NCBI RefSeq assembly: GCF_014203235.1
Contig: NZ_JACHIN010000005.1
Span: forward strand, 248,001-312,000
Source of the DNA: Nonomuraea endophytica
Lineage (GTDB): Bacteria > Actinomycetota > Actinomycetes > Streptosporangiales > Streptosporangiaceae
Reading direction: 5' to 3'
DNA length: 64,000 nt
This document shows, one piece after another, positions 17,048 to 25,699 of the stretch; positions within the stretch are counted from its first letter, which is position 1; every line of letters starts with the position of its first letter. The notes under the pieces were generated by a model that saw nothing but the letters and a program-made list of their open reading frames with translations, made no database searches and had not been told where the DNA came from. A program made the position numbers and the translations under genes.

Positions 17048-18082
17048 GTGCACCTGAGCCGTCTTTAGCCACCGGCCTCCTCGCGACTCCCCTGCTCATC
17101 GCCGCTCCCGCCGCGGCCGGCACCCTCCGGCTCGCCCCCGTGGCCCAGGAGCTGAAGCCCCGCTCCGACGGCTTCCCGATCCCCTCCGTCGTGGGACTGG
17201 TCCGTACCAGCGAGAGCGACCCGCACGCCGAGGCCGTCGTCAGGCAGGTCCTCGCCGACGCCGGCGTCAAGCGGGTGACCACCACCGACGGGACCGACCC
17301 CCGCACCCCCGTGACCGTCTGGCTCGGGGACGGCGACGCCCGCCTGACCAGGCTCGGCGTCAAGAACGCCGACGGCCTGCCCGCCGAGGGCTACGTGCTG
17401 GCCGCCGGGCGCGGCGACATCGTCCTCGACGGCGTGGACGCCGACGGCACCTACTACGCCGCCCTGTCCCTGCGTCAGCTCCTCCAGAGCCGCCGTGCGC
17501 GGCACGCTGACCGTCCGCGACCCGCAGGGGTGGAAGCTGCCCGCCGACCGGCGGCTGACGCTGCCGCGCGGCGGGCTGCTGACGGTGCCGGTCGTGTTCA
17601 CGCCGTCGGGCTCGGGCACGCAGGAGATCTCCTTCGCCGGGGTGACCACCAAGGTCGAGGTCACCACCCACCGGCCCGTCGCGAAGGACAACCTGGCCCG
17701 GGGCAAGATCGCCACGGCCTCCGGTGTCGAGGGCGGCACCACGTTCGAGCCGGGCAAGGCGGTCGACGGCGACCCCGCCACCCGCTGGTCGTCACGGCCG
17801 GCGAACGGCGAATGTCTCCAGGTGGACCTCGGTTCCGCCGTGGACGCGGGCCAGGTGGTGCTGCGCCGGGAGACCGCCCACGGCGCGGCCTACCGCGTCG
17901 AGTCCTCCACCGACGGCGCCGCCTGGACCCCGCTGGCCGAGGTCGGCGCGGGCGACGGCGGCGTGGACACGCTCTGGATCGACCGGCCCAACACCACCCG
18001 CCACCTGCGCGTCCAAGGGGTACGGCGGGCCACGTCGTTCGGCTACTCGCTCTGGGAGGTGGAGGTCAGAGCGGCTGCCTGA
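17048..18082 (+). pseudogene. Remnant of a secreted GH84-type beta-N-acetylglucosaminidase/hyaluronidase with discoidin domain
   Basis: Three lesions are visible. GTG 17048 (after AGGAGA) reads six codons and hits TAG. The signal peptide (LATGLLATPLLIAAPAAA) continues in another frame, so a small indel lies near 17063-17068. The N-terminal GH20b-like domain (VLADAGVKRV to VDADGTYYAALSLRQLL) runs to about 17485. There it switches frame directly into a C-terminal region (VRGTLTVRDPQGW) with a complete F5/8-type discoidin domain (LARGKIATASG to FGYSLWEVEV) ending at 18082. The whole catalytic domain, normally hundreds of residues, is missing. The ancestor would have removed GlcNAc from glycans outside the cell. 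The product should be absent or inactive. Confidence 0.8.
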
Positions 18083-18101
18083 CCCCATGGACGGGGTCAG
18101 G
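18078..18101 (+). terminator. Hairpin overlapping the stop of the glycosidase remnant
   Basis: CCTGACCCC (18078-18086) pairs with GGGGTCAGG (18093-18101) around a 6-nt loop. It includes the TGA of the pseudogene. A partial copy of the left arm follows at about 18109. Confidence 0.5.
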
Positions 18102-18126
18102 GCGCCGCCTGACCCGATGGACGGAA

Positions 18127-18156
18127 GCTCCGGCGGCGCCTGCCCGCCGCCGGAGC
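18127..18156. terminator. Strong hairpin between convergent units
   Basis: An 11-bp perfect stem, GCTCCGGCGGC (18127-18137) with GCCGCCGGAGC (18146-18156), and an 8-nt loop. It lies 5 nt beyond the end of the minus-strand ATPase gene and after the plus-strand pseudogene, so it can stop both. Confidence 0.8.
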
Positions 18157-18160
18157 GGCT

Positions 18161-18847
18161 TCAGCGCTGCAGGCGGGGCACCGCCTCCAGCAGGGTGCGG
18201 GTGTAGTCGTGCGCGGGCCGGCCGACCACGTCCTCGGTGGGCCCGTGCTCGACGATGCGGCCCCGGTGCATGACCGCCACCGTGTCGCAGACGTAGCGGA
18301 CCACCGCGAGGTTGTGGGAGATGAACAGGATCGACAACCCCAGCGTGTCGCGCAGCGAGCGGATGAGGTTGAGCACGGAGCCCTGCACGGAGACGTCCAG
18401 GGCGCTGGTGATCTCGTCGGCGACCAGCAGGTCGGGGCGGGCGCCGAGCGCGCGGGCGATGGCGACGCGCTGGCGCATCCCGCCCGACAGCTCACGCGGG
18501 TAGCGGGAGGCGAGGTCGGCGGGCAGGGAGACGAGGCCGAGCAGGCGGGTCACCTCGTCGGGGCGGGCGGCCCTGGGCAGCTCCAGCAGGCCCTCGGCCA
18601 CCGACTCGCCGACCTTCATGCGCGGGTCGAGGGAGGCGTAGGGGTCCTGGAAGACCATCTGCACCCGGGAGGCGCCGGTGATCTGCCCGGAGTACCGTAC
18701 GAGCCCGCTGACCGCCTTGGCCAGCGACGACTTGCCGGAGCCCGACTCCCCCACCAGCCCGACGATGCCGCCGCGCGGCACCTCCAGGCTGACGGAGTCG
18801 ACCGCGGTGAACGATCCGAATCGCACCGTCACGTCAGTAAATTTCAT
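18161..18847 (-). CDS. Peptide ABC transporter ATPase, DppF-like, short form
   Basis: 228 aa. Walker A is GESGSGKSS, the signature LSGGMRQR, Walker B LLVADEI (Ile replacing Pro after the catalytic Glu), and the H-loop is SHNLAV. It stops at DYTRTLLEAVPRLQR, so the Cys-containing oligo_HPY tail present in transporter 1 is absent. ATGA overlap with the upstream permease-ATPase fusion gene. It is the last gene of transporter 2. Confidence 0.9.
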   Translation of the reverse strand: MKFTDVTVRFGSFTAVDSVSLEVPRGGIVGLVGESGSGKSSLAKAVSGLVRYSGQITGASRVQMVFQDPYASLDPRMKVGESVAEGLLELPRAARPDEVTRLLGLVSLPADLASRYPRELSGGMRQRVAIARALGARPDLLVADEITSALDVSVQGSVLNLIRSLRDTLGLSILFISHNLAVVRYVCDTVAVMHRGRIVEHGPTEDVVGRPAHDYTRTLLEAVPRLQR

Positions 18848-20643
18848 GAAACCTCCCAGCAGGCCACCGTGTGCGCGATGCCGTACTCGGTGACCGGCGG
18901 CAACGACGTCGAGCAACGATCGGTCGCCAGCGCGCACCTTCCCGCGAACGCGCACCCCGCCCCCACCAGCGCGGGCGCAGGCTGCGTGCCGGGGATGCTG
19001 GCCAGCGGCAGCGAGCGGTCGGTCTCCATGTCGGGCAGCGAGTCCACCAGGGCCTTGGTGTACGGATGCGCCGCCCCCTTGGCCAGCGCCGACACGGGCA
19101 GCTCCTCCACCACCCGGCCCGCGTACATGACCACGACCCGGTCGCACAGCTCCCCCACGACCGCGATGTCGTGCGAGATGAACAGCGCCGCCGCCCCGCT
19201 CTCGTCGACCACCTCGCGCAGCAGCTTGAGGATCTGCCGCTGCACGGTGACGTCCAGCGCGGTCGTCGGCTCGTCGGCGATGATCAGCTTGGGCGTGCCC
19301 ATGAGCCCCATCGCGATCACCGCGCGCTGCCGCATGCCGCCCGACAGCTCGTGCGGATGACGCTTGGCCTGCTTCGCCGGCTCGGGCAGGTGAACGTGGC
19401 CGAGCCGGTCCACGGCCCGGCGGGCGGCCTCGGCGCGGGTGGCGCCCTGGTGCACGATCGCCACCTCGGCCAGTTGCCCGCCGACGCGCAGCGCCGGGTT
19501 GAGCGAGGCCATCGGGTCCTGGAAGACCATGGCCAGGCTGGTGCCGAGCTCCTTCTGGCTGAGCTCGGCGACCTCCCGGCCGTCCAGGCGGAGCGCGGCG
19601 TGCGTGACCGTGCCCGGGTAGGGCACCAGGCCGCCGATCGCCGCCGCGGTCAGGCTCTTGCCGCTGCCCGACTCGCCGACGATGCCGACGATCTCGCCGG
19701 GCCGTACCGTCAGCGAGAGGTGGCGCACGGGGGTGACGCCGCCGGGGAAGGTGACGGTCAGGTCCCGCACCTCCAGCACGGCCCGAGGATCGGGCGCGCC
19801 CGACGGCTCCGGCGCGGCGAGCTCTTCCTTCCTCGCCGGTACGGCGGTGCGCGCCGCCCGCTTGGCCAGCGTGTCACCGAGCAGGTTGAACCCGATGCCG
19901 GCCAGCGCGACCGCCACCGCCGGCCCGATCGCAACCTCCGGCGTGACGTAGATGCGGGCGAAACCGTCGAACAGCAGCCGCCCCCAGTCGAAGTCCGGCG
20001 GCTGCACGCCAAGCCCCAGGAAGGACATGCCGGCCAGCCCCAGCAGCGCGCCGCCGAGCGCCTGGGCGAGGTTGAGGATGAGCGGTTCGGCGATGTTGGG
20101 CAGCACGTGCCGGCCCAGCACCCGCCGGCGCGGGACGCCGAGCATGCGGGCGGCCAGCACGTAGTCGGCCCCGGCGACGGAGGCGGCCAGCGTCTGGGTG
20201 AGCCGGGCGAAGCTCGGCGCGATGGCCACGCCGATGCCGAGGACGGCACCGCGTGCCCCCATGCCGGACACGACCGCGGTGAACATCGCCAGCAGCAGTC
20301 CGGGGAAGGCGACCAGCGCGTTGACGGTGCCGGTGACCAGGCGGGCGCCGCGCCGCGGCAGCACCGACGGCAGCGCGCCGAGCACGATGCCGATGACGGC
20401 GCCGATGAGCGTCGCGGCCAGGGCCAGCGCCAGCGAGTAGCGGCCGGCCACGAGCACGCGGGCCAGCAGGTCGCGGCCCAGGTTGTCGGTGCCGAGCGGA
20501 TGGGCGGCCGAGGCGCCCTGCAGGATGGCGCCGGCGTCGATCTTCTCCGCGGTCTCGCCCCAGATCGGCGGGCCGATGATCGCCAGCACCACCATGAGGG
20601 TGACCAGCACCGCCGAGACGACGGCGGCGGGAGTGCGTGGCAT
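18844..20643 (-). CDS. Fused DppC permease and DppD ATPase of a peptide ABC transporter
   Basis: 599 aa, both subunits in one chain. Residues 1-270 are a DppC-type permease (HPLGTDNLGRDLLARVL; coupling loop ADYVLAARMLGVPRRR). A linker of about 25 residues leads to the ATPase with Walker A GESGSGKS, signature LSGGMRQR, Walker B LIIADEP and a complete Cys-rich tail (CAFAGRCALATDRC). The start ATG shares one base with the stop of the DppB-type gene. Such fusions are known in actinobacteria and fix the permease to ATPase ratio at 1:1. Confidence 0.9.
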   Translation of the reverse strand: MPRTPAAVVSAVLVTLMVVLAIIGPPIWGETAEKIDAGAILQGASAAHPLGTDNLGRDLLARVLVAGRYSLALALAATLIGAVIGIVLGALPSVLPRRGARLVTGTVNALVAFPGLLLAMFTAVVSGMGARGAVLGIGVAIAPSFARLTQTLAASVAGADYVLAARMLGVPRRRVLGRHVLPNIAEPLILNLAQALGGALLGLAGMSFLGLGVQPPDFDWGRLLFDGFARIYVTPEVAIGPAVAVALAGIGFNLLGDTLAKRAARTAVPARKEELAAPEPSGAPDPRAVLEVRDLTVTFPGGVTPVRHLSLTVRPGEIVGIVGESGSGKSLTAAAIGGLVPYPGTVTHAALRLDGREVAELSQKELGTSLAMVFQDPMASLNPALRVGGQLAEVAIVHQGATRAEAARRAVDRLGHVHLPEPAKQAKRHPHELSGGMRQRAVIAMGLMGTPKLIIADEPTTALDVTVQRQILKLLREVVDESGAAALFISHDIAVVGELCDRVVVMYAGRVVEELPVSALAKGAAHPYTKALVDSLPDMETDRSLPLASIPGTQPAPALVGAGCAFAGRCALATDRCSTSLPPVTEYGIAHTVACWEVS

Positions 20644-21569
20644 CAGGACTCCTTGATGGAGGAGGTCGGGTCGAGCTTGCCGAGGATCAGGTCGACGGCG
20701 AAGTTGACGACCAGGACGATGGCGCCGTAGACGAGGATCACGCCCTGGGCCACGGGATAGTCCTTCTGGGTGATCGACTCGACGATCTTCAGGCCGAGGC
20801 CGGGCCAGGCGAAGACGTACTCCACCAGGACGCTGCCCGCGATCAGCGCGGTGAGCAGCAGGCCGCCGATGGTGAGGGTGGCGGTCAGCGTGTTCGGCAG
20901 CACGTGGCGCAGGTAGAGGCGGGCGGCGGGCAGGCGTTTGGCGCGGGCCAGCCGTACGTAGTCGGTGCCGAGCTCGCGCAGCGTCTCCACGCGGGAGATG
21001 CGGGAGATCATCGCGATCGGCCCGATCGCGAGCGCGAGGATGGGCAGCACGTACGAGGCCGGACCCGACTTGCCCGCGGGCGGGAACAACCCGAGGCCGA
21101 TGGCGAAGACGGTGACCAGGCCGATGGCGTAGAGGAACTCGGGGACGGCCACCGCGGTGCCGGTGACCGAGGTGAAGGTGGCCTCGGTGCCGCGGTTGCG
21201 GCCGTTCTCGGTCCTGATCGCCGCCCACATGCCGATCGGCACGGCCGCCAGCATCGCCACGACGGTGGCCAGCAGCGCCAGGCCGAGCGTGTTGGGCAGC
21301 CGGGTGAGGATCACCTGTCCGACGGGCTCGCCGGTGAGGAACGAGACGCCCATGTTGCCGGAGAACAGGTTCGCCACATAGGTGGTGAACTGCTCCAGCA
21401 GGGGGCGGTCAAGCCCGAGCGCGGCCGTTCTGGCCTGAACCAGCTCGATCGGCGCGGCGGGGCCCAGCGAGGCGCGCACCGGGTCGCCGGGGATGAGGTG
21501 GATCATCGCGAACGACGCCACCAGCAGCACCCCCAGCGACACGATGAAGCGCACCAGATGCCGCAGCAC
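20643..21569 (-). CDS. Peptide ABC transporter permease, DppB type (transporter 2)
   Basis: 308 aa, six predicted membrane helices. It has the HLIPGDPVRASLG motif after helix 1 and coupling loop TDYVRLARAKRLPAARLYLRHVLP minus its ends near residues 205-225. Its start directly abuts the stop of the binding-protein gene (21570). Confidence 0.92.
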   Translation of the reverse strand: MLRHLVRFIVSLGVLLVASFAMIHLIPGDPVRASLGPAAPIELVQARTAALGLDRPLLEQFTTYVANLFSGNMGVSFLTGEPVGQVILTRLPNTLGLALLATVVAMLAAVPIGMWAAIRTENGRNRGTEATFTSVTGTAVAVPEFLYAIGLVTVFAIGLGLFPPAGKSGPASYVLPILALAIGPIAMISRISRVETLRELGTDYVRLARAKRLPAARLYLRHVLPNTLTATLTIGGLLLTALIAGSVLVEYVFAWPGLGLKIVESITQKDYPVAQGVILVYGAIVLVVNFAVDLILGKLDPTSSIKES

Positions 21570-23144
21570 TCAGCCTCCTTCGGTCAGGCGGATGGACGTG
21601 GGGATGAGGACGGTGGCGACCAGGTCGAACGTCGCGCCCTTGCCGGCCACGAGCACGGTGTTCTCGGTGACCGGGACCAGGTCGGAGTTGTCGAACAGCG
21701 CGGACTCGGCCTCCAGCCAGAGCTTGCAGCCCTCCTCGCCCGGCTTGAGCTTGGCCTGGGCGATCAGCTCGGTGTAGCGGGCGTTGTCCAGGTGGGCGAA
21801 GTTGGCGCCCTTGGGCGCGGCCGGGCCGGACAGGAAGCCTTCGAGCTGCGAGGGCAGGGAGACGCCGATGGGCAACCAGACCACGTCCCAGTCCTGGGTG
21901 GCGTTGAGCGACTCCGACATCTTGGTGTCCAGCACGCCGTTGAGCTTGACCTCGGCGCCGACGCTCTTCCAGGCCGCTGCCACGTACTCGGCGGCCGCCT
22001 GGACCCCGGCGCCCCTGGTGGAGCTGTAGAGGTAGCGCAGCGTCAGCCGCTTGCCGTCCTTGACCCGGACGCCGTCGGGACCGGCCTTCCAGCCCGCGGC
22101 CTCCAGCCCGGCGACGGCCGCCGCGGCGTCGAAGGCGGGCACGTGGCCGGTGACGGTGTCGCCCTTGCACGGGCGGGGCTCCATGACCAGGCCGGTGGCG
22201 GGCCTGCCGGTGCCGCTGGAGGCGATCCCCGCCAGCTCCTTCAGGTTGAGCGCCTGGGTGAGGGCCTTGCGTACGGCCGGGTCCTTGGTGGGCCGGTCCT
22301 CGCCCTGGTGGTAGAAGAACTGGCCGTTGCCCGCCATCGGGCTCTTCTTGAGCAGGCCGGGCGTGGCCTCCAGGCGGGTGCGGTCGGCGCCGTAGAAGAC
22401 GGCGGCGTTGAGGCCGCCGGAGATCAGCAGGTTGGCGGAGGTCTGCTCGTTCGGCACGATCTTCAGCACGAGCTTGTCGGGCATGCCCTCGGTCTTCGCG
22501 CCGCCGGGCGCCCACGTGTAGTCCTTGCGGCGGGTGAAGGTGTAGTGGTCGCTGGGCATCGACTCGCTCAGCACGTACGGGCCGCTGCCCGAGGTGGCGC
22601 GGGCGATGAGCGAACGGTCCTTGACCGCCTTGCCGCAGACGATGTAGAGGTCCCGGGCGCTCTGCAGGATGAAGGCGAACGGCTTGTCCGTCGAGAGCGT
22701 CACCGTTCCGGCCGCGTCGTCCGAGGTGGCCTTCATCCCGGGCGGCAGGAGCACGCCGTAGATGGGCGACTTGCTGGCCGGGTCGGCGATGTGGTTGACG
22801 TTCTGGGCCACGTCGGCGGCGGTGAGCTTGGAGCCGTCGGAGCAGGTGACGTCCTTGCGCATGGTGAACGTCACCGAGTCCGGCTTGACCTCCCACTTCT
22901 CGGCCAGGCCCGGTACGGTCCGCCCGTCGCGGTCGGCGCTGACCAGCGTGTCGTAGGCGAAGCCCAGCACGGTGTTGGTCACCGACATGACGGCCGTCGC
23001 GGGGTCGAGCAGGCCGGGGTCGGCGGGGATGGCGTAGGTGAAGGTGCCGCCGGCCACAGGCCGGGCGGAGGGCGCTTGGGCCGTTCCGCCGCCGCACGCG
23101 GAGGCGAACATGGCCAGGCAGGCGAGCGCCGCGACTTTCTTCAT
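21570..23144 (-). CDS. Peptide ABC transporter substrate-binding lipoprotein (transporter 2)
   Basis: 524 aa. The start ATG 23144 has GGAG six bases upstream. The lipobox is ASAC with Cys17 lipidated. It has the SBP family-5 fold (ATAVMSVTNTVLGFAYDTLV; LTAADVAQNVNHI; ATQDWDVVWLPIG). It probably captures the peptides hydrolysed by the enzymes encoded upstream in the same locus. The 102-bp gap behind the PucR gene and the operator there suggest its own promoter. Confidence 0.92.
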   Translation of the reverse strand: MKKVAALACLAMFASACGGGTAQAPSARPVAGGTFTYAIPADPGLLDPATAVMSVTNTVLGFAYDTLVSADRDGRTVPGLAEKWEVKPDSVTFTMRKDVTCSDGSKLTAADVAQNVNHIADPASKSPIYGVLLPPGMKATSDDAAGTVTLSTDKPFAFILQSARDLYIVCGKAVKDRSLIARATSGSGPYVLSESMPSDHYTFTRRKDYTWAPGGAKTEGMPDKLVLKIVPNEQTSANLLISGGLNAAVFYGADRTRLEATPGLLKKSPMAGNGQFFYHQGEDRPTKDPAVRKALTQALNLKELAGIASSGTGRPATGLVMEPRPCKGDTVTGHVPAFDAAAAVAGLEAAGWKAGPDGVRVKDGKRLTLRYLYSSTRGAGVQAAAEYVAAAWKSVGAEVKLNGVLDTKMSESLNATQDWDVVWLPIGVSLPSQLEGFLSGPAAPKGANFAHLDNARYTELIAQAKLKPGEEGCKLWLEAESALFDNSDLVPVTENTVLVAGKGATFDLVATVLIPTSIRLTEGG

Positions 23145-23208
23145 AGGGGACTCCGGGTGAGCGGGTGGGGGGTTGGTCACCCACCTTCGTCCCTGCCCGG
23201 CGCGGGTT

Positions 23209-23227
23209 CTTCGTGCCCTGTGACGAA
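23209..23227. promoter_or_regulatory. CTTCG-N8-GACGAA operator upstream of transporter 2
   Basis: An inverted-repeat element (TTCGT/ACGAA core) at 65-83 nt before the binding-protein start. The same 19-bp architecture occurs at 30181-30199 before the S9 peptidase gene. This points to one regulator acting on both units. PucR, encoded between them, is the obvious candidate. Confidence 0.5.
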
Positions 23228-23246
23228 AACTACAGCCGCCCTCGTC

Positions 23247-24860
23247 CTAGGGCCCGAAGATCCGCATCTGGAGCATCACGGTGAGCCGGGCGTCGGGGTC
23301 GGCCAGGTCGAGGCCGCTGATCTCGACCAGCCGCTTGAGCCGGTAGCGGAAGGTGTTGGCGTGCACGTGGACCTGGGCGCTGGCCAGGTTGACGTCGCCG
23401 AACGCGTCGAGATAGGCCCGCAGGGTGGCCACGAGGTCGCTGCCGTGTTCCGCGTCGTGCTCCAGCAGCCGCTGGTACGGCCCGGTGGGCGTCTGTTCCT
23501 CCGCCGTCACGACATCGGCCACCTGCATGAGCAGCGACTCGAAATGCACGGTGGTGTAGCCGGCGGCCTGCCCTGAGGTGCCGCGGGCACGCAGCACGCG
23601 CAGCGCCCGGTCGGCGTCGGCCCGCGACCTGGCCACCTGGGCGAGGTTGGCGGCCAGCCGGCCCACGCCGATGTTGGCCTCGTAGCGCGGGCCGACCCGG
23701 GACAGGAAGCTCTGGGCGACCCGCACGGCCCGCTCCTCCTCCTCGCCGCCGGTGCTGAGCGGCAGCACCGCGTAGGCGACCGAGCCGACGAGCGCGGCGG
23801 CGGCCCGCGGATGGATGGCGCCCACGTGCAGGGCGAAGGCGTCGCAGAAGCGCTGGCGGTCGCTCTCGCCGCGGGCCGGGTCGGCGTCGGTCAGGTCGGT
23901 GAGCTGGGCGGCCAGCACGCAGAGCCGTTCGGTGGCGACGCCCAGCCGGCCCGCAGCCTCGGCGGCGTCGGCGCCGCCCGCCAGCACGGTCGACAGCAGG
24001 TCGGCGCGCAGCCGCCGCTGGGTGTCGGCCCCGGCCCGCTCGCGCAGCAGCTGCAGCGCGACGATCTTCGCCGCGTCGGCGAAGGCGCGCTGGCGCTGCT
24101 CGCTGAGCGGTTCGCGCACCGCCGCCCAGATCGAGCCGAGGATCTCGTCGCCCGACCGTACGGCGACCGCCGTCCTGTTGATGCTGGTGCCGTCGTGGAG
24201 CTCGATGTAGACCGGCTCGCGGCTCTGGTAGAGCTGTTTGAAGAAGCCGCGCTCGTCCAGCATGCGCTGGAAGCGCTCGGGCACCTGCAGGCCGAGCACG
24301 GTCTCGACGCGCCCGGGGTCGGCCTCGTCCTGCCGCCCCGAGTAGGCCAGCACCCGCGAGGAGCGGTCCTCGATGGTGACCGGCGCGTCCAGCAGCGCGC
24401 AGACCGCGTTGGCAAGGGCGAACAGGTCGCCCTGCGGCTCCTCGCCCGGCTCGTCGAGGTCGCCTTCGGCCAGCAGGGAGCGCAGCAGCGCCGCCACCTG
24501 CGACCAGGACGCCGCCCTGGTCAGCCCGAGCACCGCGATGCCGGTCTCCAGGACGGCGGCGCGTACCTGCTCGTCCACCTCGACCGGCACCTTGACCACG
24601 ATCGCCGCCGCGGTCCTGGCCCGGTAGAGCAGGTCGCGGATGTCGCTCGCGGCGTGGACGCCGACGGCCAGCAGGATGCCGCCCGGCGGCACCAGCAGCT
24701 CGTCGAGCGGGTCGTAGATGTGCACGCCGGTGACCTCGGTGCCGAGGTCGCCTGGCGACGCGGCCACTCCCATCACGGTGGTGCCCAGGTCGAGCAGGAT
24801 GCGACCGAGGCTGGCGAGCGGGCGGTCGATCACCCGCTCACCATACGTCACCTCGGACAT
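23247..24860 (-). CDS. PucR-family transcriptional regulator
   Basis: 537 aa. Residues about 1-125 are the N-terminal PucR domain, the middle is the GGDEF-like sensor domain common in the family, and residues about 470-535 are the C-terminal HTH_30 (LRAYLDAFGDVNLASAQVHVHANTFRYRLKRL). Members often regulate purine or amino-acid use and sense a metabolite. Its ATG shares one base with the stop of the class-A hydrolase gene, so it is translated with the hydrolases and probably controls the locus. Confidence 0.9.
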   Translation of the reverse strand: MSEVTYGERVIDRPLASLGRILLDLGTTVMGVAASPGDLGTEVTGVHIYDPLDELLVPPGGILLAVGVHAASDIRDLLYRARTAAAIVVKVPVEVDEQVRAAVLETGIAVLGLTRAASWSQVAALLRSLLAEGDLDEPGEEPQGDLFALANAVCALLDAPVTIEDRSSRVLAYSGRQDEADPGRVETVLGLQVPERFQRMLDERGFFKQLYQSREPVYIELHDGTSINRTAVAVRSGDEILGSIWAAVREPLSEQRQRAFADAAKIVALQLLRERAGADTQRRLRADLLSTVLAGGADAAEAAGRLGVATERLCVLAAQLTDLTDADPARGESDRQRFCDAFALHVGAIHPRAAAALVGSVAYAVLPLSTGGEEEERAVRVAQSFLSRVGPRYEANIGVGRLAANLAQVARSRADADRALRVLRARGTSGQAAGYTTVHFESLLMQVADVVTAEEQTPTGPYQRLLEHDAEHGSDLVATLRAYLDAFGDVNLASAQVHVHANTFRYRLKRLVEISGLDLADPDARLTVMLQMRIFGP

Positions 24861-25699
24861 CAGACCCGCAACCGGTCCACCGCCACCCGCGCGGCCCGGC
24901 CGATGGCGGCGTCCGCGGCGGCGTCGCGCAGGCCGAGGCCGACGGTGCGCAGGAACACCGCGACGGCGTAGCGCCGGCCGTCGGGGAACTCCACGACGCC
25001 CGCCTCGTTGCGCACGCCCCACAGCGTGCCGGTCTTGCCGGAGACCTTGACCTCGTCCCCGAAGCCGGAACTGAGCCGGTGCGGCCACACCTGGTTGCCC
25101 ATGACGCGCCGCACTTCCGCGCAGGCCTCGGCGGGACCGGCCTCGTCGCGCCAGATCAGGCTGAGCAGCGTGGTGATCTCGCGCGGCGTGCTGGAGGTCG
25201 TGCGCTCCGGGTCGCGGATGGCCAGCATCCTGACCTGCTCCCCGGTCAGCTTCTCCAGGTCCACCGGGCCCAGTTCCTGCCTGACCTGCTCGAACAACTC
25301 CGCGCAGCCGCCGATGAGCCGGGTGCGCGGCAGGCCGAGCGACCTGAGCGTGCCATGCACCCGGTCCAGTCCCACCCGGCGCAGCAGCACGTCGGTGGCG
25401 GCATTGTCGCTCATCGTCATCATGAAGTGCGCCAGGTCGCGCAGCGTCAGCGAGACGTCGTCGGCGCAGCCGGAGGTGCCGATGCCGCCGTCCTTGTCGG
25501 CCGCGGTGACCATGAGCCGCTCGGTGCGCTCCAGCTCACCTGCCGCCGCCTGCAGGGCGTACTCCAGCACGATCGGGATCTTGAACACCGAGGCCAGCAC
25601 CACGGGGTCGTCGGCCCCGAAGGCCACCTCGGCGTCGCCGTCCACCTCGCGCGCGTGCACGAACCCGGCCGCGCCGGCGGCGTCGAAGATCTCACGCAC
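24860..25699 (-). CDS. Class-A beta-lactamase-fold serine hydrolase, cytosolic
   Basis: 279 aa. It has the Ser37-x-x-Lys40 nucleophile motif (SVFK), Ser97-Asp-Asn and Lys222-Thr-Gly. There is no signal peptide, unlike a secreted beta-lactamase. The region that should hold the deacylating Glu166 with its ExxLN motif is not recognisable. This makes efficient beta-lactam hydrolysis doubtful and a peptidase or amidase role more likely. It overlaps the upstream hydrolase by 8 nt and the PucR gene by 1 nt. Confidence 0.82.
   Translation of the reverse strand: MREIFDAAGAAGFVHAREVDGDAEVAFGADDPVVLASVFKIPIVLEYALQAAAGELERTERLMVTAADKDGGIGTSGCADDVSLTLRDLAHFMMTMSDNAATDVLLRRVGLDRVHGTLRSLGLPRTRLIGGCAELFEQVRQELGPVDLEKLTGEQVRMLAIRDPERTTSSTPREITTLLSLIWRDEAGPAEACAEVRRVMGNQVWPHRLSSGFGDEVKVSGKTGTLWGVRNEAGVVEFPDGRRYAVAVFLRTVGLGLRDAAADAAIGRAARVAVDRLRV

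Noticed and set aside
16655..17053. Open frames on both strands in the GNAT/glycosidase gap
   Set aside because: No ribosome site, no recognisable protein pattern, and they overlap the known gene start.
20637..23576. A 979-codon plus-strand open frame across transporter 2
   Set aside because: Low-complexity Gly/Arg/His-rich shadow of the minus-strand binding-protein and permease genes.
24860..25699. Antibiotic-resistance class A beta-lactamase
   Set aside because: No signal peptide, no recognisable ExxLN motif, and it sits in a peptide-use operon.
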